This document shows, piece after piece, positions 8,435 to 15,576 of a DNA stretch of 64,000 bases. The notes under the pieces are model-generated. The model was given only the letters and a program-made list of their open reading frames with translations. It was not told where the DNA came from and did not search any database. Numbering within the stretch: the first letter of the stretch is position 1; each line of letters opens with the position of its first letter. Made by a program: the position numbers and the translations under genes. This stretch comes from Jonquetella anthropi DSM 22815 (GTDB taxonomy: Bacteria; Synergistota; Synergistia; Synergistales; Dethiosulfovibrionaceae): positions 354,910 to 418,909 of the forward strand of contig NZ_CM001376.1 of the NCBI RefSeq assembly GCF_000237805.1, in the 5' to 3' direction.

Positions 8435-10345
8435 TCAGCGCGAAAGGGAACCTTCCGGCGTCAGGGACAGGAGCCGGGAGCTGTTGAGCAGGACGGCGAA
8501 CGCGCCCACGTTGTGGAGCACCGCGCCGGTCAGAGGGACGACGATTCCCGCGGCCGAGAGGGCGATCATGACGAAGCTGATCGAGAACGTGAGAGCCACG
8601 TTCTGGACGATGATCCGTCTGGTGGAGCGGGCCAAGTCGAGGGCGAACGGGATGTGGTTCAGGTCGTTGTTCATCAGAGCCACGTCCGCGCTGTCCACGG
8701 CGGCGTCGCTGCCCATGGCGCCGAGCGCCAGTCCGACGTCGGCTTCGGCCAACGCCGGCACGTCGTTGACCCCGTCGCCGGCAACCAGTACTACGCCGGA
8801 CCCTCGAAGCTCTCGGACGGCTTCCAGCTTGTCTTCCGGCAGGAGCCGGGAGCGGATATCGTCCATGCCGCAGGCTTTCCCCACGGCCTGAGCCGATGAG
8901 TCGTTGTCGCCGGTCAGCATGACGATCCTCTTCACGCCCAGCTGGCGCAGACGTCCCATGGCCTCCGGGGCGCTGTTCCTCACTTGGTCGCCGAAGAGCA
9001 GACAGCCCAGCAGGCGGCCGTTTTTCGCAGTCCACGACACCGGGCCGATGTTTGAGACGTCCGGCACGTCAAAGCCCTCTTCGGTCAGCCAGCCGGCGCT
9101 GCCGAAAAGGATGACGTCGCCGCCGCGCCGGGCTTCCATGCCTCGGCCGGAGTGTTCCCGCACTTCCCAGTCCGTCCACGAGCCGGCGGTTCCGGCAGCG
9201 GCGGCAACGGCCCGGGAGATGGGATGAAGCGAGTCTTTGGCGGCAACGGCTGCCGCTTCGAGCAGTTCACTTTTCGTGACGCCGGGCTGTGGCTGAAGGT
9301 CGGTGCACTGAAGCTCGCCCAGCGTGAGGGTTCCCGTCTTGTCCAAAACGACCGTGTCGACCCGGGTCAGGTCCTCGATGAACTTGGAGTTTTTAATGAG
9401 CAGCCCGTGCCGCGACGCGGTTCCCAGCGCGGCGATCATCGGGGCGGAGCTGACCAGCAGCTGGCCGCACGGGCAGCTGACGACGAGAATGGCGATGGCC
9501 CGTGAGATGTCGTGGGTGAAAAGCCCCACGGCTCCGGCTGCGGCCAAAGAGAACGGGATGTAGTAGTGGAGAAACGTGTCGATGACGCGGGCTTCGGGAA
9601 TCGTGATTCGCTCGGCCCGGTGCATTAGCTCCAGAATCTTGGCGAACGACGTGTTGTCCGCCGGCTTGTCGACCCGGACTGTCAGGGGGCCGTCCAAGTT
9701 GACTGTCCCAGCGTACACCGGGTCTCCCGCTTTGACGGACTGGGGCAGCGACTCGCCGGTCAGCGATTTTTGGTCCACGTTGCTCTTGCCGGACAGGACG
9801 GTCCCGTCGATGGGGAAGGTCATTCCCGGCTTGACGGCGACAATCTGTCCCGGCACAAGGCTTGCGGCGTCTACCGACCGTTCCGCGCCGTCTTCGACGA
9901 GCAGCGCCGTCTTAGCCTGCATGCGGCGAAGTCCCTCGATGGCCTCGCGCCCGCCCAGAATGCTGCGCTCTTCGAAGAAGTGGGCGCACGACAGGATGAC
10001 GGGAATCAGCACGGCGGTCACGTGGGATCCGCTGACGAAGCTCGCCAAAATGGCGATGGTGACGAGAATTTCAGTGCTGTTCGTCGTGTTGGGGCTTAAA
10101 AAACCCTGCGCGGCGGCGACGAACGCCGGGGACGCGCCGATCAGGCAGCCGGCCAAGAAGATAAAGCCGGTGACGGCGGTTTGGGAGGGGAAGAGGCTCC
10201 GGTAAATTAGGCCGGCGAAAAGGCAGGCCAGAGCGGCCAGCGCCAGAAAAATGCGGTTTTCGATGCGCTCCCGCTCGCTGGCTGTGAGCGAGCTGCCGCC
10301 GGCGGCCCGCAGCGAGTCGTCGGCCATGGAATGAATGCGCTTCAT
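8435..10345 (-). CDS. P1B-type heavy-metal-translocating ATPase without N-terminal HMA domain
   Basis: A 636-residue metal-pumping P-type ATPase. Conserved pieces: SCPCGQ (CPC ion-binding motif of TM6), DKTGTLTLGE (phosphorylated Asp), the nucleotide-binding HP motif (KDSLHPISRA), MLTGDND and AGDGVNDVPAL. There is no N-terminal metal-binding CxxC domain. The last TM pair reads LTGAVLHNVGAFAVLLNSSRLL, which lacks the Asp of Zn/Cd pumps and resembles the HN type seen in CtpC-like ATPases, so the metal is uncertain. The ATG follows AGGAGG, which overlaps the stop of the upstream SPFH gene. It is the last gene of an operon with three SPFH proteins. Confidence 0.9.
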   Translation of the reverse strand: MKRIHSMADDSLRAAGGSSLTASERERIENRIFLALAALACLFAGLIYRSLFPSQTAVTGFIFLAGCLIGASPAFVAAAQGFLSPNTTNSTEILVTIAILASFVSGSHVTAVLIPVILSCAHFFEERSILGGREAIEGLRRMQAKTALLVEDGAERSVDAASLVPGQIVAVKPGMTFPIDGTVLSGKSNVDQKSLTGESLPQSVKAGDPVYAGTVNLDGPLTVRVDKPADNTSFAKILELMHRAERITIPEARVIDTFLHYYIPFSLAAAGAVGLFTHDISRAIAILVVSCPCGQLLVSSAPMIAALGTASRHGLLIKNSKFIEDLTRVDTVVLDKTGTLTLGELQCTDLQPQPGVTKSELLEAAAVAAKDSLHPISRAVAAAAGTAGSWTDWEVREHSGRGMEARRGGDVILFGSAGWLTEEGFDVPDVSNIGPVSWTAKNGRLLGCLLFGDQVRNSAPEAMGRLRQLGVKRIVMLTGDNDSSAQAVGKACGMDDIRSRLLPEDKLEAVRELRGSGVVLVAGDGVNDVPALAEADVGLALGAMGSDAAVDSADVALMNNDLNHIPFALDLARSTRRIIVQNVALTFSISFVMIALSAAGIVVPLTGAVLHNVGAFAVLLNSSRLLSLTPEGSLSR

Positions 10346-10354
10346 GAGTTCCTC

Positions 10355-11305
10355 CTAAGGCAGCAGAAGCCGCGGCGAGCCGTCAGGCGGCAGGCCCCAC
10401 GTGGTCTTCATGCGCTGCAGAAGCTCGGACACCCGGTCGGCCCACAGCCGTTCGGACGTGACCAGCGGGCTCGTCTGAAACTGGGGCAGCACGCCCCAGA
10501 ACTCGGCCAGGTCGGTTTTGGCCGCGGCCGAGGCGTGAGACGCCAGCGCCTTGGCGTCCTGCACCGTCTGAGCCGCGTCGGCCACGGCGGCCGGGACGAT
10601 CTGCTCCCGGTACTGAACCGCCTCTTTCACCGCCGTCTCCCGGTTGACCGTCGCATCGATGACCGCGTCAAATGCCGCTTTCGTCTCCCGCGGCGGCTCG
10701 ATGGCGCGGAACTCGAGCGCGATCAGCCCGACGCCGGTGTCGAGCTTGTCCAGCTGTTTCTGAGCGGCGGACAGAATTTTTTCGGCCAGCTCCTTTTTGC
10801 CGGTGGTCAGCAGCTGATCCACCGGCGAGCCGGCGGCGGCCTGCCCGATGGCTGACGTGACGGTGCCTCTAACGATATCGGCGGGGTTTTGGACCGCTAA
10901 GGCCCAGGCGACCGGGTCTTCGATGCGGTACTTGGCGGTGGCGCGGAGCGTGACGGCGCTGCCGTCTCCCGTGAGGGCGTATCCGGAGGCGCGAATCAGT
11001 CCCAGAGTGGACAGCCCCGGCGCGAACGCGTCGATTGTCACCTCGTGGACGCGGCCGACCGGCACGACGACCACGCGGTCAATCACCGACGGGAACGCGA
11101 CGAGCAGTCCAGGGCCGTGAACCTGCTCCTGCCGGCTTGAGCCCACCAGCCGGCCGAACCGCAGGATCACCGCCGCTTCGTCGTTTTTAATCATCCGAAG
11201 TCCGGAAAAGGCCAGACCGACGAGGATGATGATGACGCCCCAGCGGAAGCACCCCGCCAGAGTGACCAAGGCGTTGGCCAAGGCGGAGGAGTCTTGGCGG
11301 TTCAC
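10355..11305 (-). CDS. Third SPFH/band-7 membrane protein (HflK/HflC-related)
   Basis: A 316-residue protein with a TM helix (about residues 23-43), an SPFH domain (about 48-240) and an Ala/Gln-rich coiled-coil stretch (about 230-270). It begins with GTG overlapping the hflC stop (GTGA). Its start pattern (NDEAAVILRFGRLVG) matches HflK/HflC proteins, but it is a diverged third paralogue rather than a true partner of FtsH regulation. The position between hflC and the P-type ATPase suggests an assembly that organises or regulates that pump; this is inference. Confidence 0.82.
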   Translation of the reverse strand: MNRQDSSALANALVTLAGCFRWGVIIILVGLAFSGLRMIKNDEAAVILRFGRLVGSSRQEQVHGPGLLVAFPSVIDRVVVVPVGRVHEVTIDAFAPGLSTLGLIRASGYALTGDGSAVTLRATAKYRIEDPVAWALAVQNPADIVRGTVTSAIGQAAAGSPVDQLLTTGKKELAEKILSAAQKQLDKLDTGVGLIALEFRAIEPPRETKAAFDAVIDATVNRETAVKEAVQYREQIVPAAVADAAQTVQDAKALASHASAAAKTDLAEFWGVLPQFQTSPLVTSERLWADRVSELLQRMKTTWGLPPDGSPRLLLP

Positions 11306-12288
11306 TGATTGCTCTCCGCGGCCGGCTCGTTCGGCGTTGAGACGGCCTTTTCTTTTGCTGGCGTCTGGGGAAGGGGCTTGCGGCCGATCAGCGGGTTGGC
11401 GCTCAGCACGTCAAACGGGCTCTGGGAAGTTCGGAGCACGAGGACCGTCGACTCGTTCACCGCAGCTTCAAGAACGCGGAGCTTGGTGAGGAACTTGAAG
11501 AGCTCCGGATCCTTCGAGTGGGCGGCCGCGTAGATGGCCGAGACGTCCTTCTCAGACTGGGCGGTGATGGCCGCGGCTTCTTCCTGCGCGTTGGCTCGGA
11601 TCGTGGCGGCCTGCACGTCCGCGTCGCCGCGGATCGCCGACGCGTCGCGCTCGCCTTCGGCCGCCAGACGGACGACCTGCTTTTGCCGGTCGGCGGACAT
11701 CTGGTTCAGCACGCTGGCCATGTTGGACGAGGGGAAACCGACGCGGCGCAGCTTGACCGCCGTCACTCGGACGCCGTACTGGCGCTGGGCCGAGTCGGCC
11801 ACCTGATCGAACAGGTCCCCTTCGATCTTCTCGATTTTCAGGTCGCCCTCGTCCAGCGAGACGAGCGCGGTCAGGTCGTAGTTGCCCATCACGCCGTTGG
11901 TGGCGTTCGTCGTCAGGTCGTCAAGGTATTTGGACGCCTGTTCGTCGTTGCCGACTGCCGTGGCGAACTTGAGCGGATCGGATATCTGCCAGGTCGTCCA
12001 GGTCTGGAGCACGACGTTTTTCTTGTCCCGGGTGAGGGTTTCCAAAAAGCCCGACTCCTGGTACCGAAGGCGCCCGTCGTAGTGCCGAACTTCCTCAAAC
12101 GGCCACGGGAGCCGGAAGTGGAGGCCCGACTGGGTCACCACAGACCGGGGCGCGCCAAACCGCAGCACCAGAGCCAGCTGACGCTCCTGAACCTGAAAGG
12201 TAAAGCCGAAAAAGGCGATCAGGCCCAGCGCCACGGCGGCCAGTACCCACTTGAGGCAGACCTGAGCGAGAGTTCTTTCTTTAGCCAT
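11302..12288 (-). CDS. hflC: HflC-like SPFH protein
   Basis: A 328-residue HflC homologue: TM about residues 12-28, then the SPFH domain beginning VQERQLALVLRFGAP and continuing with GLHFRLPWPFEEVRHYD, followed by an Ala/Glu-rich coiled coil (about residues 205-265). In E. coli, HflK and HflC form a large periplasmic cage around the FtsH protease. The gene lies 13 bp after hflK and overlaps the next SPFH gene. The C-terminal tail (KEKAVSTPNEPAAESN) is extra and low-complexity. Whether it contacts FtsH here is unknown; ftsH is not in the window. Confidence 0.88.
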   Translation of the reverse strand: MAKERTLAQVCLKWVLAAVALGLIAFFGFTFQVQERQLALVLRFGAPRSVVTQSGLHFRLPWPFEEVRHYDGRLRYQESGFLETLTRDKKNVVLQTWTTWQISDPLKFATAVGNDEQASKYLDDLTTNATNGVMGNYDLTALVSLDEGDLKIEKIEGDLFDQVADSAQRQYGVRVTAVKLRRVGFPSSNMASVLNQMSADRQKQVVRLAAEGERDASAIRGDADVQAATIRANAQEEAAAITAQSEKDVSAIYAAAHSKDPELFKFLTKLRVLEAAVNESTVLVLRTSQSPFDVLSANPLIGRKPLPQTPAKEKAVSTPNEPAAESNQ

Positions 12289-12301
12289 TCGTCAATTCCT
12301 C

Positions 12302-14098
12302 CTATTTGCGTTCAGTGCTCGCCGGGCTGCCAGCCGCCTGCCCCGAGGCGGCGGATGGCGCGGTCGAAGCGGCGCCGGCTGAGCCGTTCTGGCCGTCCTG
12401 ATAGAGAGTTGAGTCTAAAGCGGCGCCGTCGGCGCCTGTGAGCTGAGACTGGCCGTTGGAGAGGATCAGCCGCTCGGGGGCGACGCCGTCTCCTAGCAGA
12501 TACAGTTTCCGCCCGGCCAAGGCCTGAGTCAGGGCGGCCATCGTCTTGGTGAACTCGTAGCAGGCCGGCGAGGAGTGGTACGCTTCCCGGCTGGCCAGAT
12601 AACTCGTCGCCTCCGACTTGGCGTCGGCGTTTTTCAGCTCCGACTCGGCCTTGGCATCGTCCAGCATTCGCTTGCCGTCGCTTTGCGCGCCGGCTATCGC
12701 GGCGTCGGCGTCGCCCTGCGCGGCCAGTCGGGCGGTCGCCTTGTCGATCTGGGCGCTGACCACCGACTGGTAGACCGAGCCGATCTCGATCGGCGGGTGA
12801 ATACTCTTGACCACCACGTCTTCGACTTGGAGACCTAAGGCGTTTTTGTTGCAGAAGTCCCTGAGCCCGTTCATAACCCGTTCGGACAGGTCGTGCCGCC
12901 GTTTGGAAATGAGGGTGTCCAGATCGCTGGACGCGGTCTCCTGAACCAACAGTCGGTAGGACTGGGCGATGAGCTGCCGCTCCGGGTCAGCGTAGTTGGT
13001 CAGGTAGCTGAACAGGTCCCCGATCCGCCATTTCACGATCAGGTTAATCGCGGCCAGCTCCTTGCCGCCGCCTGTGACCAACGACATCTCGTCGGTGCTG
13101 TGGGACTGGGCCCAGAGGAAGTCCTTTGACTGGTTGGGCTGAAAGCCCACTTCCTGCGCCTGAATCCGGTCGGTGTTGAAGACCTCGACTCGTCCAAGCG
13201 GCCACGGCGGCACCATGTGAAACCCCGGGCCGGTGATGTTATGAGCCGACAGCCGGCCGAAGTGGTACACCGCGGCCTGCTGGCCGGGGCCGACTTCCAC
13301 GAACCCTGTGGCGTACCATATGATGCCCGCCACGGCCAGAGCCGTCAGGGGAAGTTTTTTCCGCAGGTACCCGAGGCTCCAGAGGGAGTGGAGCGACAGG
13401 CCGGTGTGGGCGGAAAGCTGATCGACCAGCGTCGAGCCGCCGAAGAGCCGGCCGGCCATGGCGAACTGCGCGTCGTTTCCGCTCCTGAGGGACAGGACGA
13501 ACCCAACGGCGCCGACGGCAAACGAGACGAGAGCGTAGGCCCACAGCAGGATGAACGCGATCCGAACCGGCAGGGAAATCGAGACGCCTGTCCAGATGAA
13601 CAGGGCCGCGCCGCCTGCCAGAATGCCGAAAATGACTCGGTCGGCCCGAAGGAACGCGCCGATCAGAGCGCCGTCGGCGACATCATCTTCAAAGAGTCTC
13701 CACCAACTGGCCAAGAGAATCGAAACGAGAAGCGGGACGACCGCCAAAATGCCGTCGAGCCACGACAAGGTCTCCTGGGGAGGCAAGTCGCCCACGATGA
13801 GGAAAAACCAGCTCCACACGGCGGCCAAAAGGACGAGCGGAACGATCGCGCCAAGCGTCCTGAGCCACGGCGGAACGACCGTCTTCTTTCTCGTCGCGTC
13901 CTCTCGGTCCGACGGGCCGAACAGCCGGCGAAGCTCGTCGGACGCCAGAAGCGCGCCGCACTGGGCGAACGCCAGAAGGGAACCGGCGAAGAACATGGCG
14001 AGCCCGGTTCGGTTCTGGACGGCCAAGCTGACAAATCCGGCGAGTGACAGCCCTAAAATGGCAGCCAGCCGTCTCTGGCCGGTTGATATGTTTTTCAT
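12302..14098 (-). CDS. hflK: HflK-like SPFH protein with a multi-TM N-terminal extension
   Basis: A 598-residue protein, much longer than E. coli HflK (about 420). The first 270 residues hold about seven hydrophobic segments (near 11-27, 31-50, 82-102, 115-133, 154-172, 177-202, 250-266); only the last is the usual anchor before the SPFH domain. The SPFH part starts VGPGQQAAVYHFGRL and is followed by an Ala-rich coiled coil and a Gly/Ala/Ser tail. It is first in the operon hflK-hflC-SPFH-P-type ATPase. The ATG is about 5 bp after GAGGTGAGAC. The TM extension is the odd part and may be a membrane platform for the ATPase. Confidence 0.85.
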   Translation of the reverse strand: MKNISTGQRRLAAILGLSLAGFVSLAVQNRTGLAMFFAGSLLAFAQCGALLASDELRRLFGPSDREDATRKKTVVPPWLRTLGAIVPLVLLAAVWSWFFLIVGDLPPQETLSWLDGILAVVPLLVSILLASWWRLFEDDVADGALIGAFLRADRVIFGILAGGAALFIWTGVSISLPVRIAFILLWAYALVSFAVGAVGFVLSLRSGNDAQFAMAGRLFGGSTLVDQLSAHTGLSLHSLWSLGYLRKKLPLTALAVAGIIWYATGFVEVGPGQQAAVYHFGRLSAHNITGPGFHMVPPWPLGRVEVFNTDRIQAQEVGFQPNQSKDFLWAQSHSTDEMSLVTGGGKELAAINLIVKWRIGDLFSYLTNYADPERQLIAQSYRLLVQETASSDLDTLISKRRHDLSERVMNGLRDFCNKNALGLQVEDVVVKSIHPPIEIGSVYQSVVSAQIDKATARLAAQGDADAAIAGAQSDGKRMLDDAKAESELKNADAKSEATSYLASREAYHSSPACYEFTKTMAALTQALAGRKLYLLGDGVAPERLILSNGQSQLTGADGAALDSTLYQDGQNGSAGAASTAPSAASGQAAGSPASTERK

Positions 14099-14111
14099 CG
14101 TCTCACCTCAT

Positions 14112-14151
14112 CACCCGGCAGGCCGGGTCAACTCAAAACAAGTGAATTATA
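14112..14151 (-). promoter_or_regulatory. Putative -10 element and leader hairpin of the hflK operon
   Basis: On the minus strand TATAAT lies at 14151-14146, about 48 bp before the hflK start. No good -35 is visible. A small hairpin (ACCCGG / CCGGGT, 14113-14128) lies between it and the ribosome site. Confidence 0.4.
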
Positions 14152-14246
14152 ACGTAGAACGCCGCAAGATTATCCTGTTGGAAGAGTAGTTAGAAGAGTC
14201 AAACGCCCGCGTCTCCCCGATATTCGGTAGAACTGATGACAAAGAC

Positions 14247-14284
14247 GCCGGGCCGTTCCCCCAGTGAGGCGGAAACGGCCCGGC
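14247..14284 (-). terminator. Stem-loop after the malic enzyme gene
   Basis: A perfect 11-bp stem (GCCGGGCCGTT / AACGGCCCGGC) with a 16-base loop, 13 bp beyond the malic enzyme stop. The following sequence on the minus strand is only weakly T-rich (GTCTTTG), so termination may be partial or Rho-assisted. Confidence 0.6.
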
Positions 14285-14296
14285 GGTTCAGAAATG

Positions 14297-15475
14297 TTAC
14301 AGTCGGGCGACGCCGGTCTCTCGCGCGGCCTTCGACACGGCGGCCGCGACGGCCGGCACGACGCGAGGATCGAAGCTGTCCGCGATGACCAAGTCGGCGC
14401 TCAGTTGATCGTCGGGAATGAGGCCTGCCAACGCGTCGGCTGCGGCTAACGTCATGCGGTCGTTAATGCAGGAGGCCTGGACGTCCAGCGCCCCACGGAA
14501 GATGCCGGGGAAGCCGAGGCAGTTGTTGACCTGGTTGGGGAAGTCGCTTCGGCCGGTGCCGACGACCGCCGCGCCGTTCTCCTTCGCTTCCTGCGGGAAG
14601 ATCTCCGGCACCGGGTTGGCCATGGCAAAGATCACCGAGTCGGGCGCCATGGACCTGACCATCGCCCCGGTGAGCGCCCCGGCGACCGACGTGCCGAGGA
14701 AAACGTCCGCCCCCTTGACCGCGTTGGCCAGCGTCCCTTCGACGCCGCGCGGGTTGGTGGCCTCCGCCAGACGCGCCTTGCACGGGGAAAGATCCCTAGA
14801 ACGGGACAGGATGCCCCGGGAGTCGCACAGGACGATGTCCGACGCGCCCGCCTGGGCCAGCAACAGGGCAATGGCCGTTCCGGCCGCGCCGGCACCGTTG
14901 ATGACGATTTTCGTCTCGGCCATCTTCCGGCCCGTGACCTTCAGCGCGTTCAGCAGCGCGGCCAGCAGGACGGTCGCCGTGCCGTGCTGGTCGTCGTGGA
15001 AAACCGGAATGTCGCAGGCGTCCTTCAGACGGGTTTCAATTTCGAAGCACCTAGGCGCGGAGATATCTTCGAGGTTGATGCCGCCCAGAGTCGGCGTCAG
15101 GGCGGAGACGATTTTGACGATTTCGTCTGGGTCCTGAGTTCTCAGGCACAGCGGAAACGCGTCGAGGTCCGCGAACGTTTTAAAGAGGACGCACTTGCCC
15201 TCCATGACGGGGATCGCTGCCTCGGGGCCGATGTTCCCCAGCCCCAGAACGGCGCTGCCGTCGGAGATGACGGCCACCGTGTTGGCCTTGGCCGTCAGCT
15301 CGTAAATCTCCTGCCGGTCCGAGCTGATCACCCGACAGGGGCCGGCGACGCCGGGCGTATAAGCCAAGGCGAGGTCGGCCATGTTTCCGACGGCCATTTT
15401 AGGGCTCATCGCCACCTTGCCGCGGCAGGAACGGTGAAGGTCAATAGAACGCTGATAGACGTCTTGAGATGCCAT
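14297..15475 (-). CDS. NAD(P)-dependent malic enzyme (short bacterial form)
   Basis: A 392-residue enzyme that oxidatively decarboxylates malate to pyruvate. Visible blocks: the N-terminal LALAYTPGVAGPC with the catalytic Tyr, GKCVLFKTFADLDAFPLC with the catalytic Lys, DISAPRCFEIE (metal-binding Glu/Asp), FHDDQHGTA, and the Rossmann motif INGAGAAGTAIA. The short length matches bacterial single-domain malic enzymes without the C-terminal phosphotransacetylase domain. ATG 15475 is preferred because AAGGAG lies 11 bp upstream; a GTG three codons earlier would be only 2 bp from it. Monocistronic, with stem-loops on both sides. Cofactor preference is not determined. Confidence 0.93.
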   Translation of the reverse strand: MASQDVYQRSIDLHRSCRGKVAMSPKMAVGNMADLALAYTPGVAGPCRVISSDRQEIYELTAKANTVAVISDGSAVLGLGNIGPEAAIPVMEGKCVLFKTFADLDAFPLCLRTQDPDEIVKIVSALTPTLGGINLEDISAPRCFEIETRLKDACDIPVFHDDQHGTATVLLAALLNALKVTGRKMAETKIVINGAGAAGTAIALLLAQAGASDIVLCDSRGILSRSRDLSPCKARLAEATNPRGVEGTLANAVKGADVFLGTSVAGALTGAMVRSMAPDSVIFAMANPVPEIFPQEAKENGAAVVGTGRSDFPNQVNNCLGFPGIFRGALDVQASCINDRMTLAAADALAGLIPDDQLSADLVIADSFDPRVVPAVAAAVSKAARETGVARL

Positions 15476-15545
15476 AAAAGTCACTTCTCCTTTGAAAAGT
15501 TCATGCTTTTGCCCGCCGCGCTCAGTTCCGCCGGGAAAAGGAAAA

Positions 15546-15573
15546 GTCAGGGGACGACGGAACGTCCACTGAC
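15546..15573 (-). terminator. Intrinsic terminator of the UPF0182 gene
   Basis: On the minus strand GTCAG-T-GGACG, loop TTCCGT, CGTCC-C-CTGAC, then TTTTCCTTTT. One internal mismatch. It begins just after the UPF0182 stop codon. Confidence 0.7.
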
Positions 15574-15576
15574 GGT

